A stretch of 61,415 nucleotides of DNA from Paractinoplanes toevensis (GCF_018332695.1 NZ_BOQN01000090.1:1-61415), one strand, 5' to 3'; counted from the first letter of the stretch, positions 8,376 to 17,471 are shown. The notes: generated from the letters alone by a model not told the origin. Numbers and translations are program-made.

Positions 8376-8471
8376 CCCATGCTCCCCAATGGCTCGGCCT
8401 CCCCGTGCTTATGCCGCCTTGGAAGCTACCCGAATCGAGCGGCCCGAGTCACATCGCTGGTGCGAGGACCC

Positions 8472-9443
8472 TCATCGATCCAGGTCGGCGGCCTCGGCCG
8501 GGTCGGCGGCGGCCGCGGCGAGGGCAGCCTGAGCGGCCCGGCGAAGTGCGTACGCCTCGGCGCCCTTGCTCGGTTTGCGCCGCCGTGGCGGCGCCGTCAC
8601 GCCCGGCGCGAGCTTGCGCGCCGAGACCAGGAACGCGGTGTGCGCCACCATCCGGTGGTCGGGACGGACCGCGAGGCCCTCGGCGTGCCAGTCCCGGACC
8701 AGTGATTCCCAGGCCCGCGGCTCGGTCCAGCCGCCGCGCTCGCGCAGCGCCTCCACCAGCTCGGACAGCTGCGGGGTGGTCGCCACGTAGCCGATGAAGA
8801 CGCCGCCGGGCACCAGCGCGCGCTCGACCATCTCGAGCGCCTCCCACGGGGTCAGCATGTCCAGGATGATCCGGTCGAAACCGGCCTCGGTGTTGTCCGC
8901 GACGTCGCCGTTGTGCAGGTGCCAGGCCGGGTGCGGGCCGCCGAAGAACGCCTCGACGTTCTTCCGCGCGATCGCCGCGAAGTCGTCGCGCAGCTCGAAC
9001 GAGTGCAGCTCGCCGCCGCTGCCCACGGCCCGCAGCAGCGAGCAGGACAGGGCACCCGAGCCGGCACCGGCCTCGAGAACCTTCGCACCGGGGAAGATGT
9101 CGCCCATCGCGACGATCTGCGCCGCGTCCTTCGGGTAGATCACCTGGGCGCCGCGCGGCATGGACAGCACGTAGTCGCTGAGCAGCGGGCGCAGCGCCAG
9201 ATATTGGGTGGCACCGGCCGAGGTGACCACGCTGCCCTCGGGCAGGCCGATGATCGCGTCATGGTCGAGGGCACCGCGATGCGTGTGGTACGACTTGCCC
9301 GGCTCCAGCACGATCGTGTGCATCCGCCCCTTGGGGTCGGTGAGCTGAACGCGGTCACCCGCCCGGAACGGCCCGGTGTGAGCGGGCATCGAGTCCTCGA
9401 CGACGGTGGCAGGCGAACTGGTCACAACTCTTCTCTCTGTCAT
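8472..9443 (-). CDS. trmI: tRNA (adenine-58-N1)-methyltransferase TrmI
   Basis: SAM-dependent enzyme making m1A58 in the tRNA T loop; it works as a homotetramer. The 323-aa protein has an N-terminal beta-barrel (about 20-95, including the linker AGATQYLALRPLLSDYVLSMPRGAQVIYPKD) and a Rossmann methyltransferase domain with the SAM motif VLEAGAGSGALS and the catalytic region DRIILDMLTPWEALE. The C-terminus is a basic and then Ala-rich tail. The ATG at 9443 overlaps the TGA of the upstream protease gene (ATGA), so translation is probably coupled. An ATG 19 codons later (MPAHTGPF) is the alternative start. Confidence 0.94.
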   Translation of the reverse strand: MTERRVVTSSPATVVEDSMPAHTGPFRAGDRVQLTDPKGRMHTIVLEPGKSYHTHRGALDHDAIIGLPEGSVVTSAGATQYLALRPLLSDYVLSMPRGAQVIYPKDAAQIVAMGDIFPGAKVLEAGAGSGALSCSLLRAVGSGGELHSFELRDDFAAIARKNVEAFFGGPHPAWHLHNGDVADNTEAGFDRIILDMLTPWEALEMVERALVPGGVFIGYVATTPQLSELVEALRERGGWTEPRAWESLVRDWHAEGLAVRPDHRMVAHTAFLVSARKLAPGVTAPPRRRKPSKGAEAYALRRAAQAALAAAAADPAEAADLDR

Positions 9444-10636
9444 GGTGCCGGTCTTCTCGGGCGGCGCGGCTCCAGCACGTCGGCGACATCACCGACCCGG
9501 AGAACCCCCACCACATCCTGGTCTTCCTCGCCCGCGGTGATCACGTACTGCCCGGCCGGGTGGGCCTGCAGCGCGCGCACCACCTGCTCGCCGCTGAGCC
9601 CGAGCGGCAGCGCGGGCACGGCGTCGCGGGACCGGGACACGGTGTCCACGGCCACCCAGGGGCGCCGGTCGACCGGAACCCGCTCGGCGGCGACCGGGTC
9701 GACCAGTGCGGTGAGATTACCGGCCGAGTCGGTGACGGCCAGCACCACGTTCGGTCTCGGGTCCTCGGAGCGGCGGCGCTGCGCCTCGCCGAGCGGGGTG
9801 CCGGCCGGCACGGTCAGCAGCGGGCGGGCCAGCGCGGCCAGGTCGACGAGCGGGAACCGGCGGGTCATCCGGGCCAGCCGGATCGACTGGCCGGCGCCCT
9901 GCCACAGGGTGAAGACGACCAGGATCACGAACGCCAGCCCGAACAGCGTGACCAGCTCGAGCCGGTAGAGCCAGATCGCGACGACCATGCAGGCGAACGC
10001 GATGGCCCGGCCCGACCAGGCGGCGGCCTCGGTGGCCCGGTTGCGGTCCTTGATCAGCGCCCACAGGCCGGCCCGCAGCGCCCGGCCGCCGTCCAGCGGC
10101 AGCCCCGGCAGCACATTGAAGATCGCGACGAGCAGATTGCTGGCGGCCAGCTGAAACGCGACCTGGTCGCCCAGGGTGCGGTCGGGCAGCGCGAGGGTGA
10201 CCACCGTGGCGAGGCCGCCGAGCACCAGCGACACGAGCGGCCCGGCCAGGCTCACCAGGGCGTCGACCTTCGGGGTGGGCGCGTCGCGGTCCATCTCGGT
10301 CCAGCCGCCGAGCAGTTCCAGGGTGATGCCGCGCACGCCGATGCGGTAGCGCCGGGCGGTCAGCGCGTGGCCCAGCTCGTGCAGCAGCACCGAACCGAGC
10401 AGGCAGACCACGAAGCCGAGACCGACCAGATAGCCCAGCGGGTCGGGCAGGTCGAGCTCGGCCCGCACCCAGTTGCCGTAGACCACGGTGACGAGCGCGG
10501 CGAGCAGCAGCATCGAGGAGTTCATGTAGATCGGGATGCGCAGCACGTGCCCCACCGGCCGGGCCGGGCGTCCGGCGGTGCGCGGTTGCGGTCTGCTCGG
10601 CTGCTCCACCCGGTCGATGCTACGGAGGCTCCGCAT
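9440..10636 (-). CDS. site-2 protease family (M50) membrane metalloprotease with CBS region
   Basis: Intramembrane zinc protease of the type that cleaves anti-sigma factors or other membrane proteins; the substrate is unknown. The zinc motif HELGH is near residue 87 (LLHELGHALTARR), and the second motif NVLPGLPLDGGRAL gives the third ligand. At least five hydrophobic segments cover the first 240 residues. The C-terminal 130 residues resemble a CBS pair, as in Rip3-type proteases. It overlaps trmI by 4 bases, so both probably form one operon. The first 30 residues are Arg/Pro-rich and the start is less certain. Confidence 0.9.
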   Translation of the reverse strand: MRSLRSIDRVEQPSRPQPRTAGRPARPVGHVLRIPIYMNSSMLLLAALVTVVYGNWVRAELDLPDPLGYLVGLGFVVCLLGSVLLHELGHALTARRYRIGVRGITLELLGGWTEMDRDAPTPKVDALVSLAGPLVSLVLGGLATVVTLALPDRTLGDQVAFQLAASNLLVAIFNVLPGLPLDGGRALRAGLWALIKDRNRATEAAAWSGRAIAFACMVVAIWLYRLELVTLFGLAFVILVVFTLWQGAGQSIRLARMTRRFPLVDLAALARPLLTVPAGTPLGEAQRRRSEDPRPNVVLAVTDSAGNLTALVDPVAAERVPVDRRPWVAVDTVSRSRDAVPALPLGLSGEQVVRALQAHPAGQYVITAGEEDQDVVGVLRVGDVADVLEPRRPRRPAP

Positions 10637-10655
10637 TTTCGTCGTACCCCTGCCC

Positions 10656-10661
10656 TAGCCT
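10656..10661 (+). promoter_or_regulatory. putative -10 box of a leaderless RecB-like nuclease gene
   Basis: TAGCCT, exactly 7 bases before the ATG at 10669, with no Shine-Dalgarno sequence between. Confidence 0.5.
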
Positions 10662-10668
10662 CTTCGAC

Positions 10669-11616
10669 ATGACGGCACAGACGGTCTCCTCGCCCCCGCC
10701 CGGCAGTTCCCCCGCGGGCCCCTCGCTGTCACCGTCGCGGGCGGCCGACTTCAAGACCTGCCCCCTGCTGTTCCGCTTCCGCACCATCGACAAGCTGCCC
10801 GAGCAGCCGACCGCCGACCAGGCCCGCGGCACCCTGGTGCACGCGGTGCTGGAGCGCCTGTTCGACCTGCCGGCCGCCGCCCGCACCCCCGCCGCCGCGG
10901 CCACCCTGGTCGAGCCCGCGTGGCAGGCGCTGCTGGAGGCCGAGCCCCGCCTGGCCGAGATCTTCACCGCCGCCGCCACCCGGCCCGCCGTCACCGACCA
11001 GGCCGCGCTGATCGCCGAGGCCGACGCGGGCGGCCCCGGCACGCCCCAGCTCGCGACCTTCCTGGCGAGCGCGTCGGCCCTGCTGGAGGGCTATTTCGCG
11101 GTGGAGGACCCGCAGCGGCTCGAGCCGGCCGAGCGCGAGGCCCTGGTGTCCACCCTGGTCGACGACGAGCTGCTGATCCGCGGTTACATCGACCGCCTCG
11201 ACGTCTCCCCCGCCGGCGACCTGCGCGTGGTCGACTACAAGACCGGCGGCGCGCCACGCGAGGCGTTCGAGGGCCGCGCGCTGTTCCAGCTGAAGTTCTA
11301 CGCCCTGGTGCTGTGGCGCACCCGCGGCGTGGTCCCGCGCGTGCTGCGCCTGCTCTACCTGAAGGACGCCGAGGTCTGCGACTACAGCCCCGACGCCGAG
11401 GAGCTGGAGCGTTTCGAGCGCACCCTGGTGGCCCTGTCCCAGGCGATCGAGCTGGCCAAGCGCAATCAGGACTTCCGCCCGAAACCGAGCCGGCTGTGCG
11501 GCTGGTGCAGCCACCAGGCCCTGTGCCCCGAGTTCGGCGGCACCCCACCCCCGTTCCCGACCGGCGAGGTGGTCCGCATCGACCTGACCCCCGCCGACGA
11601 CGATCGCCTAGGGTGA
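10669..11616 (+). CDS. RecB/AddB-type PD-(D/E)XK nuclease
   Basis: Predicted DNA exonuclease or nickase with a single nuclease domain (315 aa). Active-site series: GTLVHAVLERLF (His in motif I), GYIDRLDV (Asp), VVDYKTG (Asp and Lys), then the helix QLKFYALVLW. One Cys near the N-terminus (FKTCPLLFRFR) and three near the C-terminus (CGWCSHQALC) match the AddB-type 4Fe-4S clasp around the nuclease fold. No helicase is adjacent, so it may act alone. The TAGCCT box 7 bases before the ATG suggests a leaderless transcript. Confidence 0.92.
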   Translation: MTAQTVSSPPPGSSPAGPSLSPSRAADFKTCPLLFRFRTIDKLPEQPTADQARGTLVHAVLERLFDLPAAARTPAAAATLVEPAWQALLEAEPRLAEIFTAAATRPAVTDQAALIAEADAGGPGTPQLATFLASASALLEGYFAVEDPQRLEPAEREALVSTLVDDELLIRGYIDRLDVSPAGDLRVVDYKTGGAPREAFEGRALFQLKFYALVLWRTRGVVPRVLRLLYLKDAEVCDYSPDAEELERFERTLVALSQAIELAKRNQDFRPKPSRLCGWCSHQALCPEFGGTPPPFPTGEVVRIDLTPADDDRLG

Positions 11617-11677
11617 CGCCCAGGCCCGCCGGTTGGGTAGGCGGGCAGGATCGGGCGTGAGGGGTGGGTTCGGCGGG

Positions 11678-12454
11678 GTGAGCGAGAGCAGGGCCAGGCC
11701 CGTTCGCGTGCTGCTGGTCGACCCGGCGCCCATGCACCGATCCGGCTTGCGCATGGTCCTGGCGGCGGCCGGCGGCGCGAGCCGCGCTGGCACGATCGGG
11801 AGCGCAGGCGGCGGGCCGGGCGGTGCGGCGGGCCACGCCGACGACGCGGCCGGCGGCGCCGCCGCGCCGGAGATTGTCGTCGTGGGTGAGACCGGAGACG
11901 GCGCCGAGGCGGTCGAGTTGGCCCGGCGCCTGCTGCCGGACGTGCTGATCACCGAGATTGCGCTTCCCCGGCTCGACGGGCATGCCGTGGCGCGGGCGGT
12001 GTCGCAGGGCGGGCTGCCGGTGCGGGTGCTGATCCTCACCGACCACGACAGCGACGAGGAGGTGCTCGCCGCGATCACCGCGGGTGCGGGCGGCTTCCTG
12101 CGCAAGGACGCACCGGCCCACGAGGTGACCGCGGCCGTGCGGGCGGTGGCGGTCGGCGGGGCGGTGATCACCCCGATGGTGCTGGCCCGCATCCTGGCCC
12201 GGGTGGCCGAGGCCCTGCCCGCGCCGGAAACCACCACGACCTCGAAGCTCGACGCCCTCACCGACCGGGAGCGCGAGGTGCTGGTGCACCTGGCCCGCGG
12301 CCACTCGAACGCGGAGATCGCGGGCGCCCTGTTGGTCAGCGAAACCACCATCAAGACCCATGTCGGCCACGTCCTGACGAAACTCCGCCTGCGCGACCGC
12401 ACCCAGGCCGTGGTCCTCGCCTACGAGACAGGCCTGGTCAAGCCCGGCAGCTGA
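11678..12454 (+). CDS. LuxR/NarL-type regulator with an atypical receiver domain
   Basis: DNA-binding regulator, 258 aa from the GTG at 11678 (VSESRARPVRVLLVD). The receiver (about 9-165) keeps the switch Thr (VLILTDHD) and Lys (FLRKDAP), but the phospho-acceptor position is Glu (DVLITEIALPRLDG) and the acidic pair is reduced to VDP. About 37 Gly/Ala-rich residues (MVLAAAGGASRAG to GGAAAPE) are inserted between helix 1 and strand 2. The C-terminal HTH is normal (LTDREREVLVHLARG, TIKTHVGHVLTKL). No kinase gene is adjacent. Inference: a phosphorylation-independent or permanently on regulator. Confidence 0.88.
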   Translation: MSESRARPVRVLLVDPAPMHRSGLRMVLAAAGGASRAGTIGSAGGGPGGAAGHADDAAGGAAAPEIVVVGETGDGAEAVELARRLLPDVLITEIALPRLDGHAVARAVSQGGLPVRVLILTDHDSDEEVLAAITAGAGGFLRKDAPAHEVTAAVRAVAVGGAVITPMVLARILARVAEALPAPETTTTSKLDALTDREREVLVHLARGHSNAEIAGALLVSETTIKTHVGHVLTKLRLRDRTQAVVLAYETGLVKPGS

Positions 12455-12464
12455 GCACGCCGCG

Positions 12465-12492
12465 GCGCCCGGTGGGCGGGGCCACCGGGCGC
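12465..12492 (+). terminator. hairpin downstream of the LuxR-type gene
   Basis: 11-bp perfect stem (12465-12475 and 12482-12492) around a 6-base loop, 10 bases past the stop codon. No U-tract. It may also serve the convergent DUF4097 gene. The rest of the 186-base gap shows nothing else. Confidence 0.6.
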
Positions 12493-12640
12493 GACGGTCA
12501 ATGACGGCGTGGGTTCGGGGTGGGGCCTCGGCTCCGGGGCCACTCCGGCTGGGCCGGGCGGGCGGCGCGCGGTGCGGGCAACAGGCGGCGGCGCACCACC
12601 TGGGCGGCGGACTCGAGGCCGAATCGGGAACCGGGGAGCA

Positions 12641-13456
12641 TCAGGCGGCCCGGGCCGACTCGGTGGAGCGGTGCACGTGGATGTTGCCGCTGGCGGTGCG
12701 GACCCGCAGTTCCAGCGAAACCGGGTCGCCGGGCGGCGGGGTGTCGCCGGCCGCGGTCAGGTCGCTGGTCGAGCGGCCCGAGGCGGTGTTCAGGTCCATC
12801 CAGACGCCGGAGCCCGCCGCGACGCCGACCTGGACGTCACCGCTCGCGGTCTTGACGCTGGCCTTGCCCTGGCGCAGCCGGCCGATCTCGATGTCGCCGC
12901 TCGCGGTGCCGGCCTTGACCGATGATTCGAGGCTGCCGGCCCGGATGTTGCCGCTCGCGGTGGAGGCGTTGACGTCACCGATGACGTCACCGATGTGCAG
13001 GGCGCCGGAGGAGCTCTTGATGCGCAGCCCGCCGCCGACCCGGCCGACCACGATGTCGCCGCTGGCCGCGTCGAGGAAGGCGTCGCCGGTCACCTCGGCC
13101 ACCTGGACGTCGGCGGAGGCGACGTTGACGTGCGCGGTGGAGAACACGCCGGCGGCGCGCAGGTCGGCGGCCGCGCTCTTGGCGTGCAGGGCGGAGCCGA
13201 TCGGGACCTTCGCGGTGATCAGCAGTTTCGGGGTGCGGCGCCAGAGCCAGTGCTCGCTGCCGGGGGCCTGCACGAGCAGGGTGCCGTCGTCCAGCTCGAC
13301 ACGGGTGTTGCGGGCGGCCTCCTGACCGGCCTCGGAACTGTCCAGCGGCTGCACGTCCACCTGGATGGTGTCGCGCTCCTCGGCGGTGATCTCGACGAGA
13401 CCGCCCTGGGCGCGCAGGACGAGGGTGACGGGCTGGGCGTGGTCGAACTCGTACAT
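12641..13456 (-). CDS. DUF4097 family beta-strand repeat protein
   Basis: 271-aa protein of unknown biochemical role, predicted to form a right-handed beta solenoid. Short repeats of the type TASGDIxxG / AASGDIVVG recur from about residue 130 to 265. There is no signal peptide. The ATG at 13456 has GGAG 7 bases upstream. It lies 14 bases after the ribbon-helix-helix regulator gene, so both are probably one operon. A near-copy of the operator palindrome lies inside this gene at 12970-12989. Confidence 0.9.
   Translation of the reverse strand: MYEFDHAQPVTLVLRAQGGLVEITAEERDTIQVDVQPLDSSEAGQEAARNTRVELDDGTLLVQAPGSEHWLWRRTPKLLITAKVPIGSALHAKSAAADLRAAGVFSTAHVNVASADVQVAEVTGDAFLDAASGDIVVGRVGGGLRIKSSSGALHIGDVIGDVNASTASGNIRAGSLESSVKAGTASGDIEIGRLRQGKASVKTASGDVQVGVAAGSGVWMDLNTASGRSTSDLTAAGDTPPPGDPVSLELRVRTASGNIHVHRSTESARAA
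12970..12989. promoter_or_regulatory. intragenic copy of the RHH operator
   Basis: TGACGTCACCGATGACGTCA differs at one of 20 positions from the perfect palindrome at 13961-13980. It is coding (GDVIGDV in the DUF4097 protein), so chance through codon repetition is possible. If bound, it would allow looping over about 990 bases. Confidence 0.4.
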
Positions 13457-13470
13457 CGGGGGTCTCCTTC

Positions 13471-13950
13471 TCAGGCTTGGAAATAGCCGGTCATGCGCTT
13501 GCCGGAGCGGGGTGGCTGCGGCTGGTTGCGAAAGGTGAGGGCCGAGGTCACGGCGCGGACCAGCCACGCGTTGACCGAGATGCCCTCGGCGGCGGCCATC
13601 TGCTCGACGTGCGTCTTGAGCGACTCGGCCATCCGCAGGGTGAGCCGGGTGAGGTCGCCGGCGTCCGCCATCGGCGGGGGCGGCGGCTGGTTGTCGGGCT
13701 GCTCGGGTGCGGTGCGGGTGACCACGAGGTCGGCCTCGCGGCCGCGCAGCCGCACCTCGACGGTGGCGTCGGACAGGTGGGTGGTGATCTCGGCGGCCGC
13801 GTCGGACAGCGCCTCGAGCAGCGCCAGCCGGGCGGACGCCTCCAGCGAGTGGCCGAGCAACTCGGCCGCACGAGTGGTCTCGGGGCCGCCCGGTGCCGCG
13901 GCGGCGGCCAGGTCGGCCCGGAGGGTCTCGAGGTACGGCGTCAGGTCCAT
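13471..13950 (-). CDS. ribbon-helix-helix (HicB/Arc-type) DNA-binding protein
   Basis: 159-aa protein with a helical N-terminal half (MDLTPYLETLRADLAAAA), a Pro-rich linker and a C-terminal Arc/HicB-like ribbon-helix-helix domain (LTLRMAESLKTHVEQM, then GISVNAWLVRAVTSAL). Similar proteins are annotated as HicB-family antitoxins, but no HicA toxin is present; the partner is the DUF4097 gene downstream. A perfect 20-bp palindrome ends 11 bases upstream of the ATG, so the protein probably represses its own operon. Confidence 0.85.
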   Translation of the reverse strand: MDLTPYLETLRADLAAAAAPGGPETTRAAELLGHSLEASARLALLEALSDAAAEITTHLSDATVEVRLRGREADLVVTRTAPEQPDNQPPPPPMADAGDLTRLTLRMAESLKTHVEQMAAAEGISVNAWLVRAVTSALTFRNQPQPPRSGKRMTGYFQA

Positions 13951-13960
13951 GTCACCACTA

Positions 13961-13980
13961 TGACGTCATCGATGACGTCA
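13961..13980. promoter_or_regulatory. perfect 20-bp palindromic operator
   Basis: TGACGTCATCGATGACGTCA equals its own reverse complement. It lies 10 bases before the RHH gene start, the expected place for autorepression. TGACGTC half-sites recur near 14023. Confidence 0.7.
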
Positions 13981-14125
13981 GTCAAGGCCAAAGCGGCGTC
14001 ACGGTGACATCTCAGGGCGATCCCTGACGTCGCCTGGGGTTCACCCCGTACCGAAATCTCGCGTCGCGGTCCGACTGTGGACGGACGTTTCGCGTCCGCG
14101 GCGCCGAAAGACTGATTCCTGCCGA

Positions 14126-14142
14126 CCGGGCCTCAGGCCCGG
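14126..14142 (+). promoter_or_regulatory. short hairpin in the leader of the ABC exporter operon
   Basis: CCGGGCC-TCA-GGCCCGG, a perfect 7-bp stem 62 bases before the ATPase start. It could be a leader structure or an operator. Its role is unknown. Confidence 0.25.
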
Positions 14143-14204
14143 CCGGACCAAGACGGACGGGCCGGCCAAAACGGGGGCGGCCCGCACAAGAGGGGGCTCA
14201 GACG

Positions 14205-14942
14205 ATGGAGACGCCTGTTGCGGCACGCGCCGAAGAGGTGTGGAAGGTGTACGGGAAGGCGGAGGCTCAGGTCACCGCCCTCCGCGGGGTGAGTGCGAGT
14301 TTCGGCCGCGGGAGGTTCACCGCGATCATGGGGCCGTCCGGCAGCGGCAAGTCGACGTTGATGCACTGCCTGGCCGGCCTGGACACGGTCACCCGGGGAA
14401 CGGTGCACATCGGCGGCACCGAGGTGACCGGGCTGAACGACAAGGCACTGACCCGGCTGCGCCGCGACCGGGTGGGCTTCATCTTCCAGCAGTTCAACCT
14501 GCTGCCGACGCTGACCGCGGCGGAGAACATCCGGCTGCCGCTGGACATCGCCGGGAAGAAGCCCGACCCGCAGTGGTGGGACACCGTGATCGAGACCGTG
14601 GGCCTGAGCGACCGGCTCAGCCACCGGCCCGCCCAGCTCTCCGGCGGCCAGCAGCAGCGGGTGGCGTGCGCGCGGGCGCTGATGAGCCGGCCCGACGTGA
14701 TCTTCGCGGACGAGCCGACCGGCAACCTCGACTCGAAGTCGGGCGCCGAGGTGCTGGCGTTCCTGCGGGACAGCGTGCGCGAGCACGGCCAGACCATCGT
14801 CATGGTCACCCACGACCCGGTCGCGGCCAGCTACACCGACCGGGTGGTCTTCCTGGCCGACGGTTCGATCGTGCACGAGCTGGCCAACCCCACCCCGGAG
14901 ACCGTCCTCGAGGCGATGAAGTCCGGAGAGGTGCTGGTCTAG
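14205..14942 (+). CDS. ABC transporter ATP-binding protein, MacB/LolD type
   Basis: ATPase subunit (245 aa) of a MacB-like mechanotransmission exporter. Walker A GPSGSGKST (about 45-53), Q-loop FQQFNLLPTLTAAEN, signature LSGGQQQRVACARAL, Walker B VIFADEPTGNLD and switch His in MVTHD are all intact. It is followed without a gap by the FtsX-type permease gene (TAG then ATG), so they form one operon. Substrate unknown; relatives export peptides, lipids or drugs, or act in envelope stress. Confidence 0.95.
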   Translation: METPVAARAEEVWKVYGKAEAQVTALRGVSASFGRGRFTAIMGPSGSGKSTLMHCLAGLDTVTRGTVHIGGTEVTGLNDKALTRLRRDRVGFIFQQFNLLPTLTAAENIRLPLDIAGKKPDPQWWDTVIETVGLSDRLSHRPAQLSGGQQQRVACARALMSRPDVIFADEPTGNLDSKSGAEVLAFLRDSVREHGQTIVMVTHDPVAASYTDRVVFLADGSIVHELANPTPETVLEAMKSGEVLV

Positions 14943-17471
14943 ATGTTGCGCGCGACGCTGAAGAGTCTGCTCGGCCGCAAGCTGCGGCTGGTGCTCTCCG
15001 GCCTGGCCGTGGTGCTCGGCGTGATGTTCGTGGCCGGCGCGTTCGTGGTGACCGACACCCTGGGGCGCTCCTTCGACCAGCTGTTCGCCACCGCCTTCGA
15101 GGGCACCGACGTGTCGGTGTCGGCCAAGCCGAAGATCGAGGTCTCGGAGATGGAGGGCGAGCAGGTCCCCTCCGCCCTGCCGGCCAAAACAGTAGACGAA
15201 GTCCGAAATGTCGCCGGGGTGAAAACCGCGACCGGCATGGTCACCGCCGACGGCGCCCGCGTGATCGGCTCCGACGGCAAGGTGCTCGCCGGCACCGGCC
15301 CACCCCGCCTGGGCAACAACTGGGTGGGTGAGGACGACCTGCTCAAGCTACGCGAGGGCCGCGGACCGCAGAGGGACGACGAGATCGCGGTGAACGCGCT
15401 GGTCGCCAAGCAGGGCAACCTCAAGGTCGGCGACCGGGTGGGCGTGCTCACCCTCGAACCGAAGAAGACGTTCACGCTGGTCGGCATCTGGGGCTACAAG
15501 AACGACAAGGACTCGATCGGCGGCTCGCAGGAGGTCGCCTTCACCGAGCCGGTCGCCCAGAAACTCATGATCGGCCAGACCGGCATGTTCAACTCGGTCG
15601 TCGTGAAGGCCGCCGACGGGGTCACCCCGGAGCAGCTACGGGACCGGATCGCCACGGCGGTCGGCGCCGGTTACGACGTCAAGACCGGCGACCAGCTGGC
15701 CGAGGACAACGCGGCGGGCCTCAAGGAGTTCCTCGGCTTCTTCAACAAGATCCTGCTGGGCTTCGCGAGCGTCGCCCTGTTCGTCGGGATCTTCCTGATC
15801 CTCAACACGTTCTCGATCATCGTGGCCCAGCGGACCCGGGAACTCGCGATGATGCGGGCCCTCGGCGCGAGCCGCCGCCAGGTGATCGGCTCGGTGCTGC
15901 TGGAGGCCGTGGTGATCGGCCTGGTCGCGGCGGCGCTCGGCCTCGGGGCCGGGGTCGGCGTGGGTGCCGCGCTCGGCGAGCTGTTCGCCTCGCTCAACGA
16001 CGGCTTCGAGATGGCGACCGTCGGCGTGCCGCTGGCCGCCGTGCTCAGCTCGCTGATCGTCGGCGTCCTGGTCACCGTGGTCGCGGCGGTCCTGCCGGCG
16101 CTACGGGCGTCGCGGATCTCGCCGGTGGCGGCGATGCAGGACGTGGCCACCCCGGACCGCCCGCTCACCAAGGTGAGCGTGAGCGGGGCGATCGTGAGCG
16201 CGATCGGCGGCACCATGCTGGGCCTCGGCCTGTTCGGCAGCGGCGGACTCTGGCTGATCCTCGGCGGCGTCCTGGTCTGCTTCATCGGGGTCGCCCTGCT
16301 CACCCCGCTGATCTCCCGGCCGGTGGTGGGCCTGCTGGGCCGCCTGTTCTCCTGGTCGGTTCCGGGCCGGCTCGGCCGGCTCAACTCGGGCCGCAACCCG
16401 CGCCGCACGGCGATCACGGCGGCCGCGCTGATGGTCGGCATCGCCCTGGTCACCGGCGTGACCGTGGTGATGGACTCGGCCAAGACCAGCATCGCCGCGC
16501 AGGCCGAGGACACCGTCAAGGCGCAGGTCATCATCGGCGGCGAGCAGAACGGCCCGCGGCCGCCGACCTTCGATCCGGCGGTTCTCGACCAGACCAGGCA
16601 GATCGCCGGGGTCCGCTCCGCCGCCGGGATCTGGAACGACCAGGCCCAGGTCAACGGCAAGCTGACGTACGTCACCGCGACCGACGACCTGGCCCGGCTG
16701 GCCGATGCCTTCGGCGGTCCACAGCTGCCGGCGCTCAAGCCCGACCAGCTCGCCCTGAGCACGCAGGAACTGAGCGACAGGGGCTGGAAGGTCGGGGACG
16801 CCGTGGACGTCCAGCTGGCTCACGGCGACGTGCACAAATACACGATCGCCGCGACCTACGACGAGGACACGATGCCCGGCACCTACCTGCTGCCGGCCGC
16901 CGCGACCAAGGACTTCGGCATTCCGCAGCCGGTCTTCGCGTTCGTCCGCCTGACCGACGGCACCACCGTCGACCAGGTGCTGCCCGGCATCAAGGCCCTG
17001 GTGGCCGACAGTCCCGAGGTGTCCGCCACCGACCGCACCACGTTCATCGACCAGCAGCTGTCCGATTTCGACACGGTCATCACGATGGTGCAGGTGCTGC
17101 TGGCGCTGGCGATCCTGATCGCGGTGCTGGGCGTGGTCAACACGCTGGCCCTGTCGGTGCTGGAACGCACCCGCGAGCTGGGCCTGCTGCGGGCGGTCGG
17201 GCTGAGCCGGTCCCAGACGATGCGGATGGTGACGGTCGAGGCCGTGGTCATCTCGGTCTTCGGGGCGCTGCTCGGCGTGGTCGTCGGCTCCGGGCTGGGC
17301 GCCGCGGTGGTCCAGGCCCTCAACGACGACGGCATCGACCAGTTGGTGCTGCCGTGGGGCGGGATGGGCCTCTACCTGGTGCTGGCCGCGCTGGTCGGGG
17401 TGCTGGCGTCGGTGCTGCCGGCGATCAAGGCGGCCCGGCTCAATGTTCTGGCTGCAATAGCCGCTGAGTGA
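14943..17471 (+). CDS. ABC transporter permease with two FtsX domains
   Basis: 842-aa permease partner of the preceding ATPase. One membrane helix near residues 15-37 is followed by a large extracytoplasmic domain (about 40-250, MacB-PCD type), then three helices typical of FtsX (about 265-390). A second half repeats the plan, with a second external domain (about 510-700) and three C-terminal helices. This fused layout is common in actinobacterial exporters, where no separate membrane-fusion protein is needed. Its last 32 bases overlap the convergent HAD gene. Confidence 0.94.
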   Translation: MLRATLKSLLGRKLRLVLSGLAVVLGVMFVAGAFVVTDTLGRSFDQLFATAFEGTDVSVSAKPKIEVSEMEGEQVPSALPAKTVDEVRNVAGVKTATGMVTADGARVIGSDGKVLAGTGPPRLGNNWVGEDDLLKLREGRGPQRDDEIAVNALVAKQGNLKVGDRVGVLTLEPKKTFTLVGIWGYKNDKDSIGGSQEVAFTEPVAQKLMIGQTGMFNSVVVKAADGVTPEQLRDRIATAVGAGYDVKTGDQLAEDNAAGLKEFLGFFNKILLGFASVALFVGIFLILNTFSIIVAQRTRELAMMRALGASRRQVIGSVLLEAVVIGLVAAALGLGAGVGVGAALGELFASLNDGFEMATVGVPLAAVLSSLIVGVLVTVVAAVLPALRASRISPVAAMQDVATPDRPLTKVSVSGAIVSAIGGTMLGLGLFGSGGLWLILGGVLVCFIGVALLTPLISRPVVGLLGRLFSWSVPGRLGRLNSGRNPRRTAITAAALMVGIALVTGVTVVMDSAKTSIAAQAEDTVKAQVIIGGEQNGPRPPTFDPAVLDQTRQIAGVRSAAGIWNDQAQVNGKLTYVTATDDLARLADAFGGPQLPALKPDQLALSTQELSDRGWKVGDAVDVQLAHGDVHKYTIAATYDEDTMPGTYLLPAAATKDFGIPQPVFAFVRLTDGTTVDQVLPGIKALVADSPEVSATDRTTFIDQQLSDFDTVITMVQVLLALAILIAVLGVVNTLALSVLERTRELGLLRAVGLSRSQTMRMVTVEAVVISVFGALLGVVVGSGLGAAVVQALNDDGIDQLVLPWGGMGLYLVLAALVGVLASVLPAIKAARLNVLAAIAAE

